Source: a bacterium (GTDB lineage Bacteria; Desulfobacterota; Binatia; HRBIN30; CADEER01). From it: DNA of 64,000 nucleotides. Each line of letters starts with the position of its first letter. The stretch's first letter is position 1. Positions 41,818-49,947 of the stretch are shown one piece after another. Made by a program: the position numbers and the translations under genes. The notes below the pieces were generated by a model, which was not told the origin of the DNA, did no database searches, and saw only the letters and a program-made list of their open reading frames with translations. Location: the NCBI GenBank assembly GCA_019637795.1, contig JAHBUY010000001.1:331001-395000 (forward strand). The letters run 5' to 3'.

Positions 41818-43551
41818 ATGGCAGGCACGACGCGGGCGGCAGGACGGCGTCCGGCGCGCGCGCCGGCATCTCCAGCGCGCGGCCCGGCGCCGCGATCGCG
41901 CCGGCCGCCGCGCCGGGGCGTCGACTGGCGCACGCTCGCCGGCGCGGCGCTGATCGCGGTCGTCTCGTTCGTCATCTACGCGCCCGCCCTGCGCGGTCCG
42001 TTCGTGTTCGACGACATCCTGCTGGTGTCGGACAACCCGCTGCTCAAGCTGGCGGACGGCCCCTACCGTTTCTGGTTCACCACCCAGGCGGTCGACTACT
42101 GGCCGGTGACCAACACCTGCTTCTGGATCGAGTGGCGGCTGTGGGGCGCCGATCCCACCGGCTATCACCTCACCGGGCTGCTGCTGCACATCGCCATCGC
42201 GCTGCTCGTCTGGCGCGTCCTCGCCGTCCTGGCGGTGCCCGGCGCGTTCCTGGCCGCGCTGCTGTTCACCGCCCACCCGGTGAACGTCGAGACCATCGCC
42301 TGGATCGCGCAGCGCAAGAGCCAGCTCGCAGCGCTCTTCGCGCTCCTGGCGACGCTGGCCTTCCTCCACGCCGAACGGCCGCCGCCGCTGTCGGGCGCCT
42401 CGCGCCCGGTGTGGAACCGCTGGTACTGGCTCGCCCTGGGGTCGGGCGCCCTGGCGATGCTGAGCAAGATCTCGGCGGCCGTCCTGCCGCCGGCGCTGCT
42501 GCTGATCGTCTGGTGGAAGCGACCCCTGACGCGGCGCGACCTGGCGCGCGTCGCGCCCTTGTTCGCCCTCGTCGCGGCGCTGCTCGCCGTCAATCTCTGG
42601 TTCCGCAGCCGCGGCATCGCCATGGGGCCGGCACCGAGCAGCGCCGGCCCGCTCGAGCGCGTCCTCGGCGCCGCCGGCGTGGTGTGGTTCTACCTCGGCA
42701 AGGCGGTGCTGCCGCGCGATCTGGCGCTCATGTATCCGGACTGGCACGTCGACGCCGCCGCGATCGGCTGGTGGCTGGCGCTGGCCGGGGCGGTGCTCGT
42801 CACCGCGGTGCTGTGGTGGTACCGGCAGCGTGGGACGCGTTCGCTGCTGTTCGCCTGGCTGTTCTTCGGCGGCACGCTGTTTCCGGTCATGGGCTTCACC
42901 GACGTCGGCGTCGGCCAGCACATCGTCGTCGCCGATCACTACCAGCACCTGGCGCTGATCGCCGTCGTCGCCGTCGTCGCCGCCGCCCTCGCCGGCTGGC
43001 GGTCGCGCCTGCCGACGGCCCGGCAGTGGTTGCCGCCGGCCGTCGGGATCGCGGTCGCCGGCGTGCTCGCCGTCCTCGCCTGGCAGCAGAGCGCGCTCTA
43101 CGGCGACGGCGTCACGTTGTACGAGGACACGCTGCGCAAGAACCCCGACGCCTGGGCGGCCCACAACAACCTCGGCAGCCTGCTGTTCGACGCCGGGCGC
43201 CTGGCCGAGGCCGAGGCGCACTTCCGCCGCGCCCTCGACCTGAATCCGAATTACGCGGAGGCGCACGACAACCTCGCCAACGTCCTGCAGCGCACCGAGC
43301 GCAACGCCGACGCCATCGCGCACTACCAGCGCGCGCTGGCGATCCGCCCCGCCTATCCGCTGGCGCACAACAACCTCGCGGTGGCCCTGATCGGCACCGG
43401 CGATCTCGACGGCGCGATCGAGCACTTCCAGCGCGCGCTGGCCCTCAAGCCCGACTATCAGAGCGCCCGCGACAACCTGGCGCTGGCGCAGGCGCTGAAA
43501 CAGGCCGCCGAGAGCGGCCAGCCCGCGCCCGTTCCGGGCGCCGTCCCGTGA
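41818..43551 (+). CDS. TMTC-like polytopic membrane protein with C-terminal TPRs
   Basis: 577 residues from ATG 41818; a Met 13 codons earlier is possible. After a basic Pro-rich leader (RRPPRRGVDWRT), about ten membrane spans follow, with the loop FVFDDILLVSDNPLL carrying the Asp-Asp typical of GT-C-fold glycosyltransferases and HPVNVETIAWIAQRKSQLAA, a DUF1736/TMTC hallmark. Three TPRs fill 460-570 (AHNNLGSLLFDAGRLAEAEA, LANVLQRTERNADAIAHYQR, LAVALIGTGDLDGAIEHFQR). Eukaryotic TMTCs O-mannosylate proteins; bacterial members are uncharacterised and may glycosylate exported proteins such as the Thr-rich surface proteins here (inference). Confidence 0.88.
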   Translation: MAGTTRAAGRRPARAPASPARGPAPRSRRPPRRGVDWRTLAGAALIAVVSFVIYAPALRGPFVFDDILLVSDNPLLKLADGPYRFWFTTQAVDYWPVTNTCFWIEWRLWGADPTGYHLTGLLLHIAIALLVWRVLAVLAVPGAFLAALLFTAHPVNVETIAWIAQRKSQLAALFALLATLAFLHAERPPPLSGASRPVWNRWYWLALGSGALAMLSKISAAVLPPALLLIVWWKRPLTRRDLARVAPLFALVAALLAVNLWFRSRGIAMGPAPSSAGPLERVLGAAGVVWFYLGKAVLPRDLALMYPDWHVDAAAIGWWLALAGAVLVTAVLWWYRQRGTRSLLFAWLFFGGTLFPVMGFTDVGVGQHIVVADHYQHLALIAVVAVVAAALAGWRSRLPTARQWLPPAVGIAVAGVLAVLAWQQSALYGDGVTLYEDTLRKNPDAWAAHNNLGSLLFDAGRLAEAEAHFRRALDLNPNYAEAHDNLANVLQRTERNADAIAHYQRALAIRPAYPLAHNNLAVALIGTGDLDGAIEHFQRALALKPDYQSARDNLALAQALKQAAESGQPAPVPGAVP

Positions 43552-43628
43552 GCCAGGCGCGGACGCCATCGCCGGCGTGACATCGCTCGTCTCCATGCGC
43601 TAACAGGCAGCGCAGCGCGCGAGACGAG

Positions 43629-44330
43629 ATGCGGACCGGACGACGCACCTTCCTGACCCTGCTCGGCCGCTGCACGCTGGCCCTCGCCGGGGTCGGTCTG
43701 CTCGGGCGCCGCCGCGCCGCGGCGCTCGGTGGCACGCTGGCCGCACGGCCCGTGCGGAGCGCCGACGCGAGCGCGCTGCAGGCGATCATGACCTCGTGCG
43801 TCAACGACGGCGATGCCTTCTTCGGCCGCTGCGGCGAGTGGCCGCTGAGCTGGGCGGCGGAGCTGGCGCAGACGCGTCCCGACTCGCCGGTGATCACCCG
43901 CAACGGCGTCGCGGTGGCGTTCTTCGAGGTGCCGCCGATCCGACCGGCGATCGCGCTCGCCGCCGACGCCTCGCCCGCCGAGGTGGCGCAGCACGCGCTG
44001 CGCGAGCAGCGGCGCACGACCTTCCGCGTCCGTGCCGCGGGCGTCCGCTTCGACCAGCTCGGCGCCGAGGATGCCGTCCGCGTCTTCCGCACGGCGCTGC
44101 TGGAAGGGTTCCGCGCCGCCCGCCAGCTCGGCTACACGCACGTCGAGGCCTGGGCGCCCTGGGATCGGCACCCGCTGCTGTCACGCCCGTTCACCGACTA
44201 TCCCGGCTGCGAGCTCATCGAGCCGGTGGCCTCCGACCCCGCCGGCGGCGCGGCGGTGTACCGCCTGCGCTGGCAGCTCGCCGATGCCCTGGCCGCGCTG
44301 GCGACCGAGGCGCACTACGATGTCGCGTAG
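43629..44330 (+). CDS. Tat-exported protein of unknown function (GNAT-like pattern)
   Basis: 233 residues. It begins MRTGRRTFLTLLGRCTLALA, a clear twin-arginine signal (RRTFL). The mature part VRSADASALQAIMTSCVNDG, VITRNGVAVAFFEVPPI and VRVFRTALLEGFRAARQLGY resembles the layout of GNAT acetyltransferases, though I cannot find the acetyl-CoA loop. Folded export with a cofactor would be consistent with Tat. It overlaps the next ATG by 11 bases, so it is co-translated with the DNRLRE surface protein. Confidence 0.7.
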   Translation: MRTGRRTFLTLLGRCTLALAGVGLLGRRRAAALGGTLAARPVRSADASALQAIMTSCVNDGDAFFGRCGEWPLSWAAELAQTRPDSPVITRNGVAVAFFEVPPIRPAIALAADASPAEVAQHALREQRRTTFRVRAAGVRFDQLGAEDAVRVFRTALLEGFRAARQLGYTHVEAWAPWDRHPLLSRPFTDYPGCELIEPVASDPAGGAAVYRLRWQLADALAALATEAHYDVA

Positions 44331-45033
44331 GCTGGCCGCCGCCGGCGCCGTCGCGGCGCTGCTCGGCATCGCGACCGCGGCCGGGGCGGCGGTGACGCTG
44401 GAGGCGACGGCCGATACCTTCGTCGACAGCGAGATGGCGACGGTGAACTTCGCCGGCTTCTCGATCGCCGAGGTCGGCGTCGGCGGCGCGCCGAAATACC
44501 CCATCGACCGCGCCCTGCTCGCCTTCGATCTCGGCGCCATCCCGGCGGGGACCGAGATCCGCGGCGCCCGCCTGCGGATCCTGCTCAGCGGCGGCGCGCC
44601 GGATCCGCCCGATCTCCCGGTCACGGTGGCGCTGGTCGACGGCGGGTTCGACGAGGCGACCGTGACCTGGAACACCCAGCCGGCGGTGCTGCCGTCGCCG
44701 ATCGCCACCGCCGTCGTCAGCGAAACGATCGGCAGCGTCGCCACCATCGACGTCAGCGAGCTGGTGCGCGCCCAGCGCGCCGGCCCGATGCCCGCTGTGC
44801 TCTCGCTGCGCATCGCGGCGAGCGACGAGTCGACGATGGCGGGCGGCCGCCTCATCGAGATCGCGACAAGCGACGCCCAGCCGCCGCGCCCGCCGCTGCT
44901 CGTCATCGATCTCCCGGAACGCGCCGTCCCCGCCCTCTCCGGCGGCGCTCGGATGCTGGTGCTGGCCGCGCTGTCGACCCTCGGCGTGCTCGCCCTGCGC
45001 CGGCGAGAACGAGAACGGCGGCGATCAGGGTGA
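44320..45033 (+). CDS. DNRLRE-domain surface protein with C-terminal sorting-type tail
   Basis: 237 residues from ATG 44320, inside the end of the preceding Tat-substrate gene. Signal peptide RRLAAAGAVAALLGIATAAGA. The body matches the DNRLRE/CBM96-like beta domain (VTLEATADTFVDSEMATVNF, YPIDRALLAFDLGAIPAGTE, GGFDEATVTWNTQPAVLPSP). The C-terminus VPALSGGARMLVLAALSTLG then VLALRRRERERRRSG has the Pro-x-Leu-Ser, helix and Arg-cluster arrangement of IPTL/PEP-CTERM signals. The last 131 bases overlap, tail to tail, the opposite-strand surface-protein gene. Probably a secreted or wall-associated adhesin or polysaccharide binder. Confidence 0.8.
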   Translation: MSRRLAAAGAVAALLGIATAAGAAVTLEATADTFVDSEMATVNFAGFSIAEVGVGGAPKYPIDRALLAFDLGAIPAGTEIRGARLRILLSGGAPDPPDLPVTVALVDGGFDEATVTWNTQPAVLPSPIATAVVSETIGSVATIDVSELVRAQRAGPMPAVLSLRIAASDESTMAGGRLIEIATSDAQPPRPPLLVIDLPERAVPALSGGARMLVLAALSTLGVLALRRRERERRRSG

Positions 45034-46657
45034 GCCACCCGCGGTCGCCGTCGACCCCGGGCGGCGCCTGGATCGCGCACCCCCCGCCGCCGGCGCGATC
45101 GCGGTCGGCCGTCGGCGACGCCGCCACCGGCGCGGTCGGGGTCGGGGTCGGCGTCGGGGTCGGCGCGTCGCCGGCCGCGATGACGAGCGCATAGGGCGCC
45201 GAGACGTCGCCGACGAAACCGTAGAAGACGCTGCCCGGACAGCCGATCTCGGACTCGTAGTTGACCGACAGTTGCAGGCTGGCGGCGCCGCTGCCGACCG
45301 CGGTGAGCCGGAAGGTCACGGTCTGCGACACCGGACCCGATCCGGCCACGGACGTCTCGCCGCTCAGGAGGGGCTCGGCGCCGAGCAGGCGGAAGCTCGG
45401 GATCCCGCCGCGACCGTTGACCGTCACCCGTACCTCGACCGAGTCGCCGACTACCGGCTGGTCCGGCGTGACGGCGACTGCGAACCCCAGTCCTGCCTGC
45501 GGCGTCCGCGAGGTCACCGAGCCGTGCGCGCACATGGCGTCCAGCGGCGCGCCGCCGGCGGCGGTGAGCGTCAGATCGCGACAGCGCAGTTGGTGGGAGC
45601 AGGTGTCGGCCGGCTGATCGGTGATCGCGGCCTGACAGCGGAAGAGCACGGCGTCGTCCGCCACCACGGCGGCGCCGATCTGCACCTCGGCCCGTACCGC
45701 GGCGCAGTCGACCCCGGCGGCGCAGCCGACCGGCAACCAGCCGAAGCTGGCGGCCTCGACCGCGGCGACCGGCTCGCAGTCGGGTCCGCCCGCGGCGGCC
45801 ACCGCGATGCGCGCCTCGGGCGCGAAGTCGATCGTGGCCGTCACGCGGGCGGGGGCGACGCCGCCGGTGTGCAGCGCCACGTCGACCGGCACGGTCGCGC
45901 CGGGCGCGCCGGTGACGTCGGCGATGTCCAGGCGCGCCACGTCAGCCCGCAGGGTCGGACAGAAGGAGGCGCCGACGTCGAACGTGCTGACCGTCACCGG
46001 GCGCGGCGCCCAGCAGCCGTCGAGGGTGCAGGCCGGCTCGGTCCGCACCGTGTACTCGCCCGGCGGCACGTTGGTGAAGGCGTAGAAGCCGGGGGACAGA
46101 CCGACCGTGGCGCTCTCGGTGCGGCGACCGAGCGGCTCGAGCACGACGGTGACGCCGTCGACGCCGCCGTCGCAGGGCGGCGATTCCGTCACGACGCCGC
46201 TGATCGTGTGGCCGGTGCCGGCGTCGAGCGGCTCGAGTCGGATGTCGAGCTGGCGCAGCGGCACCGACGTGTACGGGGCGTCGCTGAATGGCGCGTAGCC
46301 ATCCGCCTCGGCGAGCACCGGAACGTCGTAGTCGAGTTGGCAGGTGTCGGGCCGGCTGCCGAAGGCGCCGTAGGAGCCATCGTCGTTGCTCAGCGTTTCG
46401 ATGCCGGCGACGGTGACGCGCGCCCGCGCCAGCGGCGCGCCGGTGCGCGCATCGGTCACCGTCCCGGAGGCGCCGTAGGCGAGCTGGCAGGGAGCACCCG
46501 CCCCGTCCACCGAGCCCCCGCAGCAGGCCGTGCCGTCGCAACACGACCTCAGCGGCGTCGGCGTCGTCGCCGACAGGCGCTGCGCATCGACCGCGCCGAG
46601 CCAGATGACTGCCGCCGCCAGCCAGATACCTCTCCCGTTCATTCGTGGCCCCGCCAT
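44903..46657 (-). CDS. Large secreted Cys-containing protein with carboxypeptidase-regulatory-like domains
   Basis: 584 residues from ATG 46657: GGAGGG lies four bases upstream, whereas the frame-open TTG at 46669 would swallow that site. Signal peptide RGIWLAAAVIWLGAVDAQ, a Cys cluster (RSCCDGTACCGG), then two CarboxypepD_reg-like beta sandwiches (ASGTVTDARTGAPLARARVT and ISGVVTESPPCDGGVDGVTV), a cohesin-like region (VTGAPGATVPVDVALHTGG) and an Ig-like domain. A TPTPTPTPT linker precedes a C-terminal helix (WLTLIAAVLVLAGAG) and a basic end RARRGSTARPAP. Surface-anchored, ligand unknown. Its 3' end overlaps the converging DNRLRE gene. Confidence 0.82.
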   Translation of the reverse strand: MAGPRMNGRGIWLAAAVIWLGAVDAQRLSATTPTPLRSCCDGTACCGGSVDGAGAPCQLAYGASGTVTDARTGAPLARARVTVAGIETLSNDDGSYGAFGSRPDTCQLDYDVPVLAEADGYAPFSDAPYTSVPLRQLDIRLEPLDAGTGHTISGVVTESPPCDGGVDGVTVVLEPLGRRTESATVGLSPGFYAFTNVPPGEYTVRTEPACTLDGCWAPRPVTVSTFDVGASFCPTLRADVARLDIADVTGAPGATVPVDVALHTGGVAPARVTATIDFAPEARIAVAAAGGPDCEPVAAVEAASFGWLPVGCAAGVDCAAVRAEVQIGAAVVADDAVLFRCQAAITDQPADTCSHQLRCRDLTLTAAGGAPLDAMCAHGSVTSRTPQAGLGFAVAVTPDQPVVGDSVEVRVTVNGRGGIPSFRLLGAEPLLSGETSVAGSGPVSQTVTFRLTAVGSGAASLQLSVNYESEIGCPGSVFYGFVGDVSAPYALVIAAGDAPTPTPTPTPTAPVAASPTADRDRAGGGGCAIQAPPGVDGDRGWLTLIAAVLVLAGAGRARRGSTARPAPASERRRRGRGRRVPGDR

Positions 46658-46723
46658 GCGTCCCTCCAACCCCAGAGAGGCGGAGGAAACAAAACTTGTT
46701 GCATCGGGGCGAGCCCGGGGGGG

Positions 46724-49051
46724 CTACAACTGGACCTCCTCCGGGAAACACCAGCCCCAGGTCTCGCCCGGCTCGAGCGAGCGCATGATCGGGTGCTGCG
46801 TCTCGTGCCAGTGGCCGGTGGCGTGTCGGTAGGGCGAGGAGTCGCAGCAGCCGACGTGGCCGCAGCTCATGCAGATGCGCAGGTGCACCCAGCGTGTGCC
46901 GTCGCGCAGGCACTCCTCGCAGCCGGGCGTGCGTGGCCGCACGACGGTGATGCGGTCGAGGTGCGCGCAGGCGGCGTCGGCCGCCGGGCGCAGCTCGACG
47001 CGCTGCGTCGTGTCGACCCGCCGCCGCTCGGTGGCGCTCTCCAGCGCCGCCGTCTCGGCCTCGGAGAGCGTGCCGACGCGGAACAGCGGCGCCGCCTGCG
47101 CGAAGGCATCCGCCGAGCCGGCGAGGCACAGCTCGTCGCCGGCGGCCACCTCGGTGCTGGCCGCGGGCTCGGCGAGCGCGCGGGCGCCGCGGCGCAGCGA
47201 CTCGACGTGGATGGCGAATCGCCGCTCGAGGTCGAGGGCGGCGAGCGTCTGCCCCGCCGCCGGCGCGCCCGCGCGCACCAGCACCGTGCGCCGGTCCAGG
47301 CAGTCGGGGCCGAGCGTGCACTCGGCGACCGGCTCGCCCGGCCGGCCGAGGTCGCGCAGCGCCGCGTAGCCGGCGCGGCGGATGCCCTCCTCGTGCTCGA
47401 GGATCTCGCCGCCGTCGATGTGGTAGGTGCGCATCACGTCGGTGAACAACTGCACCACGCTCTCCAGCTCTTCGGCGATGACGCGGTCGACGCCGACCGC
47501 CGCCAGCGCCTCGACCTCGGCGACGTAGGGCGTGCGCACGAGGATGCGCATGGTCGGATTGACGGTGCGCGCCACCGCGGCGATGCGCCGCGCCGTGCCG
47601 GGATCGTCGTCGGCGATGACCAGGAGCTTGGCGCGCTCGACGCCGGCGAGTTGCAGGGTGTGCAGCTTGGTGGCGTCGCCGCGCAGCACCGGCAGGCCGT
47701 CGGCATCGGCCTCGTTGGCGCCGGTCGGGCTCAGGGTGGTGATGACGTACGGGATGTGCGAGCCGTGCAGCACCCGCACCAGCCGCCGCGCCGCGTCGCC
47801 GTAGCCGGCGACGACGACGTGGTTCTCGAGCCCGGCGTGCGTGCCGGCCTCCGGCGCCCGTTGCTCCACTCGCGCCTCCGCGAGCTGGCCGAAGCGGCGG
47901 CCGAACGACACGCCGAGCGAGGAGAGCAGCGGCGTCGCGACCATCAGCAGCACGGTCGAGGCGATGAATACCTGCGAGCCGTCCGCCCCCAGCCCCGCCG
48001 GGCTGAGCCCGAGCGCGCGCCCGGCGCGCTCGAGCACGAAGGAGAATTCACCGATCTGCGCCAGCATCAGGCCGCTGGCGGCGGCGACCGGCAGCGGGTA
48101 GCCGAGCAGGCGGACGCTGCCGGCGGTGGTCGCGACCTTGACCAGCAGCACCGCCAGCACGGCGAGCAGCACCAGCGGCAGGTGGGTGACGAGGAAGGCG
48201 AGGTCGAGCAGCATGCCGACGGAGACGAAGAAGGCGGCGCTGAAGAGGATCTGCAGCGGCAGGATCTCGCCCAGCGCGTGCTCGCTGAAGCGGCTCTCGC
48301 TCACCACCAGCCCGGCGAGGAAGGCGCCGAGCGAGAGGCTGACCCCGGCGAGGTTGGTGAGGAAGGCGGTGCCGAAACAGATGGCGATGACGCTGAGCAG
48401 GAACAGCTCGGGCGAACAGGTGCGCGCCACCTGCTCGAGCACCGGCGGCATCACCCGCCGCGCCACGACCAGCACCAGGGCGATGATCGCGCCGGCGCGG
48501 CCGAGGGCCGAGCCGATCGCCGCCGCCGAGCCGCCGCCGCCGGCCAGCATCGGCACCAGCAGCACCATGACGATGACCGCCAGGTCCTGGAAGATCAGCA
48601 GCCCGAGCGCCACCTGCCCGTGCGGGCTGCTGGTCTCGAGGCGGTCAGCGAGCAGCTTGAGGACGATCGCCGTCGAGCTCAGGGCGACCAGGAAGCCGGT
48701 GTACAGGCCGGCCCGCCACTCGACGCCGAACAGCGCCAACAGCGCCAGCATGCCGAGCGACGCGCTCGCCACCTGCAGGCCGCCGCCGCCGAAGATCAGC
48801 CGCTGGATCCGCGCCAGCTTCTCCAGGCTGAACTCGATCCCGATCGTGAAGAGCAGGAACATGACGCCGATCTCGGCCGCGGCGTCGACCATCGCCTGGT
48901 CGCGCACCAGGCCGATGCCGTGCGGCCCGATCACCACGCCGGCGACGAGGAAGCCGACGATCGGCACCAGGCCGATGCGGAAGCAGGCGTAGGCGATGAG
49001 CGCCGCGGCGAGGATCAGGGCAACGGCTTCGGCGATCGCGTCGTGGCCCAT
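46724..49051 (-). CDS. Kef-type cation:proton antiporter fused to TrkA-N/TrkA-C and a UBP zinc finger
   Basis: About 775 residues (ATG 49051; ATG 49060 also possible). Residues 1-385 form the CPA2 antiporter (PIVGFLVAGVVIGPHGIGLV, MFLLFTIGIEFSLEKLARIQ, LALGLLIFQDLAVIVMVLLV-type helices). TrkA-N about 400-520 with VVVAGYGDAARRLVRVL and DADGLPVLRGDATKLHTLQL, then TrkA-C about 590-670. The last 80 residues are a UBP-type zinc finger: CAHLDRITV, GCEECLRDG, RICMSCGHVGCCDSSPY, HATGHWHETQHPI and GWCF. Known UBP fingers bind the free C-terminus of ubiquitin-like proteins; in bacteria they occur alone or in fusions of unknown role. Predicted K/Na:H exchange gated by nucleotide, with an extra Zn sensor. 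Confidence 0.92.
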   Translation of the reverse strand: MGHDAIAEAVALILAAALIAYACFRIGLVPIVGFLVAGVVIGPHGIGLVRDQAMVDAAAEIGVMFLLFTIGIEFSLEKLARIQRLIFGGGGLQVASASLGMLALLALFGVEWRAGLYTGFLVALSSTAIVLKLLADRLETSSPHGQVALGLLIFQDLAVIVMVLLVPMLAGGGGSAAAIGSALGRAGAIIALVLVVARRVMPPVLEQVARTCSPELFLLSVIAICFGTAFLTNLAGVSLSLGAFLAGLVVSESRFSEHALGEILPLQILFSAAFFVSVGMLLDLAFLVTHLPLVLLAVLAVLLVKVATTAGSVRLLGYPLPVAAASGLMLAQIGEFSFVLERAGRALGLSPAGLGADGSQVFIASTVLLMVATPLLSSLGVSFGRRFGQLAEARVEQRAPEAGTHAGLENHVVVAGYGDAARRLVRVLHGSHIPYVITTLSPTGANEADADGLPVLRGDATKLHTLQLAGVERAKLLVIADDDPGTARRIAAVARTVNPTMRILVRTPYVAEVEALAAVGVDRVIAEELESVVQLFTDVMRTYHIDGGEILEHEEGIRRAGYAALRDLGRPGEPVAECTLGPDCLDRRTVLVRAGAPAAGQTLAALDLERRFAIHVESLRRGARALAEPAASTEVAAGDELCLAGSADAFAQAAPLFRVGTLSEAETAALESATERRRVDTTQRVELRPAADAACAHLDRITVVRPRTPGCEECLRDGTRWVHLRICMSCGHVGCCDSSPYRHATGHWHETQHPIMRSLEPGETWGWCFPEEVQL

Positions 49052-49161
49052 GGGCGGCATCCATACGTGGGATGCGGCGACGGGAGAAGGGGTGTCGGCG
49101 GCGACAGGCGGCGGCGACGATGGCGGTTGACTCGCCGCCGTGGCTCGGTCACCAACGGCGC

Positions 49162-49314
49162 ATGGAGCACCCCGCCCGGTTCGCCATCGCCAGCGCCATC
49201 CTCGCGGTCATGGCCATGATCATCTGGCTCGGCGCGCCCATCGTCCCGACCGTCATCGGCGCCGCCCTCGCGGGGTACTACGTGTACTGGCGCGACACGC
49301 GGCGCCGGCGCTGA
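49162..49314 (+). CDS. Small membrane protein (about 50 residues)
   Basis: ATG 49162 gives MEHPARFAIASAILAVMAMI then IWLGAPIVPTVIGAALAGYY and a basic end WRDTRRRR: two short hydrophobic stretches with a positive C-terminus. Longer in-frame starts exist at 49120 and 49072, but their leader is Arg-rich and non-helical. It lies between the divergent antiporter and the convergent DJ-1 gene. No family recognised; hydrophobicity and a positive-inside tail support a real gene. Confidence 0.5.
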   Translation: MEHPARFAIASAILAVMAMIIWLGAPIVPTVIGAALAGYYVYWRDTRRRR

Positions 49315-49323
49315 GCCGGTTCC

Positions 49324-49947
49324 TCACACCAGGCCGTGCACCTTGGCGAAGGGGTCCCAGCTCGCGTCGCGGTGCCAATCGTACTCGGCGCCGGTGGCGA
49401 GGGTGTCGGCCACGTCCTGGCCGAGCAGCTTGGCGATCACGGCGAGGGACATGTCCATCCCCGCCGAGACGCCGGACGAGGTGAAGAACGGGCCGTCCTC
49501 GACCCAGCGCGCGGCGCGCACCCAGTCGACCTTCGGCCCCTGGTCGGCGACCCACTGGAAGACCGCCTTGTTGGTCGTGGCGCGGCGGCCGTCGAGCAGG
49601 CCGGGACGGGCGAGCAGCGCGGTGCCGGTGCAGACGGTCATCGTCAGCTCGGCCTGCGGCACGCGGGCGCGCAGGAAGTCGAGCAGCGCCGGATTGTCGA
49701 TCTCGGCGCGGGTGCCGATGCCGCCCGGAATCAGCAGCAGATCGCACGGCGGCGCGTCGGCGAAGCCGTGATCGGCGACGGCGCGCACCCGCTGCGCGCT
49801 GGCGACCGGACCGGCCGCGGCGGCGATGGTGACGATGTCGATGATGCCGCCGAGATGGCCGAACAGCTCCAGCGGCCCGAACGTGTCGAGCAGCTCGAAG
49901 CCGGGGAACAACAGGGCGCCGAGGCGGCGGGAGGTCTGCTGGCTCAT
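49324..49947 (-). CDS. DJ-1/PfpI-family protein (isonitrile-hydratase-like)
   Basis: 207 residues from ATG 49947, with AAGGAGA eight bases upstream. Class I glutamine-amidotransferase-like fold: GALLFPGFELLDTFGPLELF, LLLIPGGIGTRAE, nucleophile Cys in MTVCTGTALLARPGLLDG, TSSGVSAGMDMSLA. It resembles cyclohexyl-isocyanide hydratases and GlxA N-domains. The start overlaps the stop of the upstream GlxA-type regulator (ATGA), so the regulator and this enzyme-like protein form an operon. Confidence 0.9.
   Translation of the reverse strand: MSQQTSRRLGALLFPGFELLDTFGPLELFGHLGGIIDIVTIAAAAGPVASAQRVRAVADHGFADAPPCDLLLIPGGIGTRAEIDNPALLDFLRARVPQAELTMTVCTGTALLARPGLLDGRRATTNKAVFQWVADQGPKVDWVRAARWVEDGPFFTSSGVSAGMDMSLAVIAKLLGQDVADTLATGAEYDWHRDASWDPFAKVHGLV

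Noticed and set aside
41683..43596. Minus-strand extension of the SDR at 40927-41682 into an 889-residue protein
   Set aside because: The upstream part is antisense to the TMTC-like gene. The SDR has a normal start at 41682 with a ribosome site.
49072..49161. N-terminal extension of the small membrane protein at 49162
   Set aside because: The added residues are Arg/Gln-rich and arise just downstream of the divergent antiporter start; the hydrophobic protein begins naturally at 49162.
45272..49219. A 1315-codon plus-strand open frame
   Set aside because: It lies opposite the surface protein and the Kef-type antiporter, and its Gln/His/Arg-rich text has no recognisable fold.
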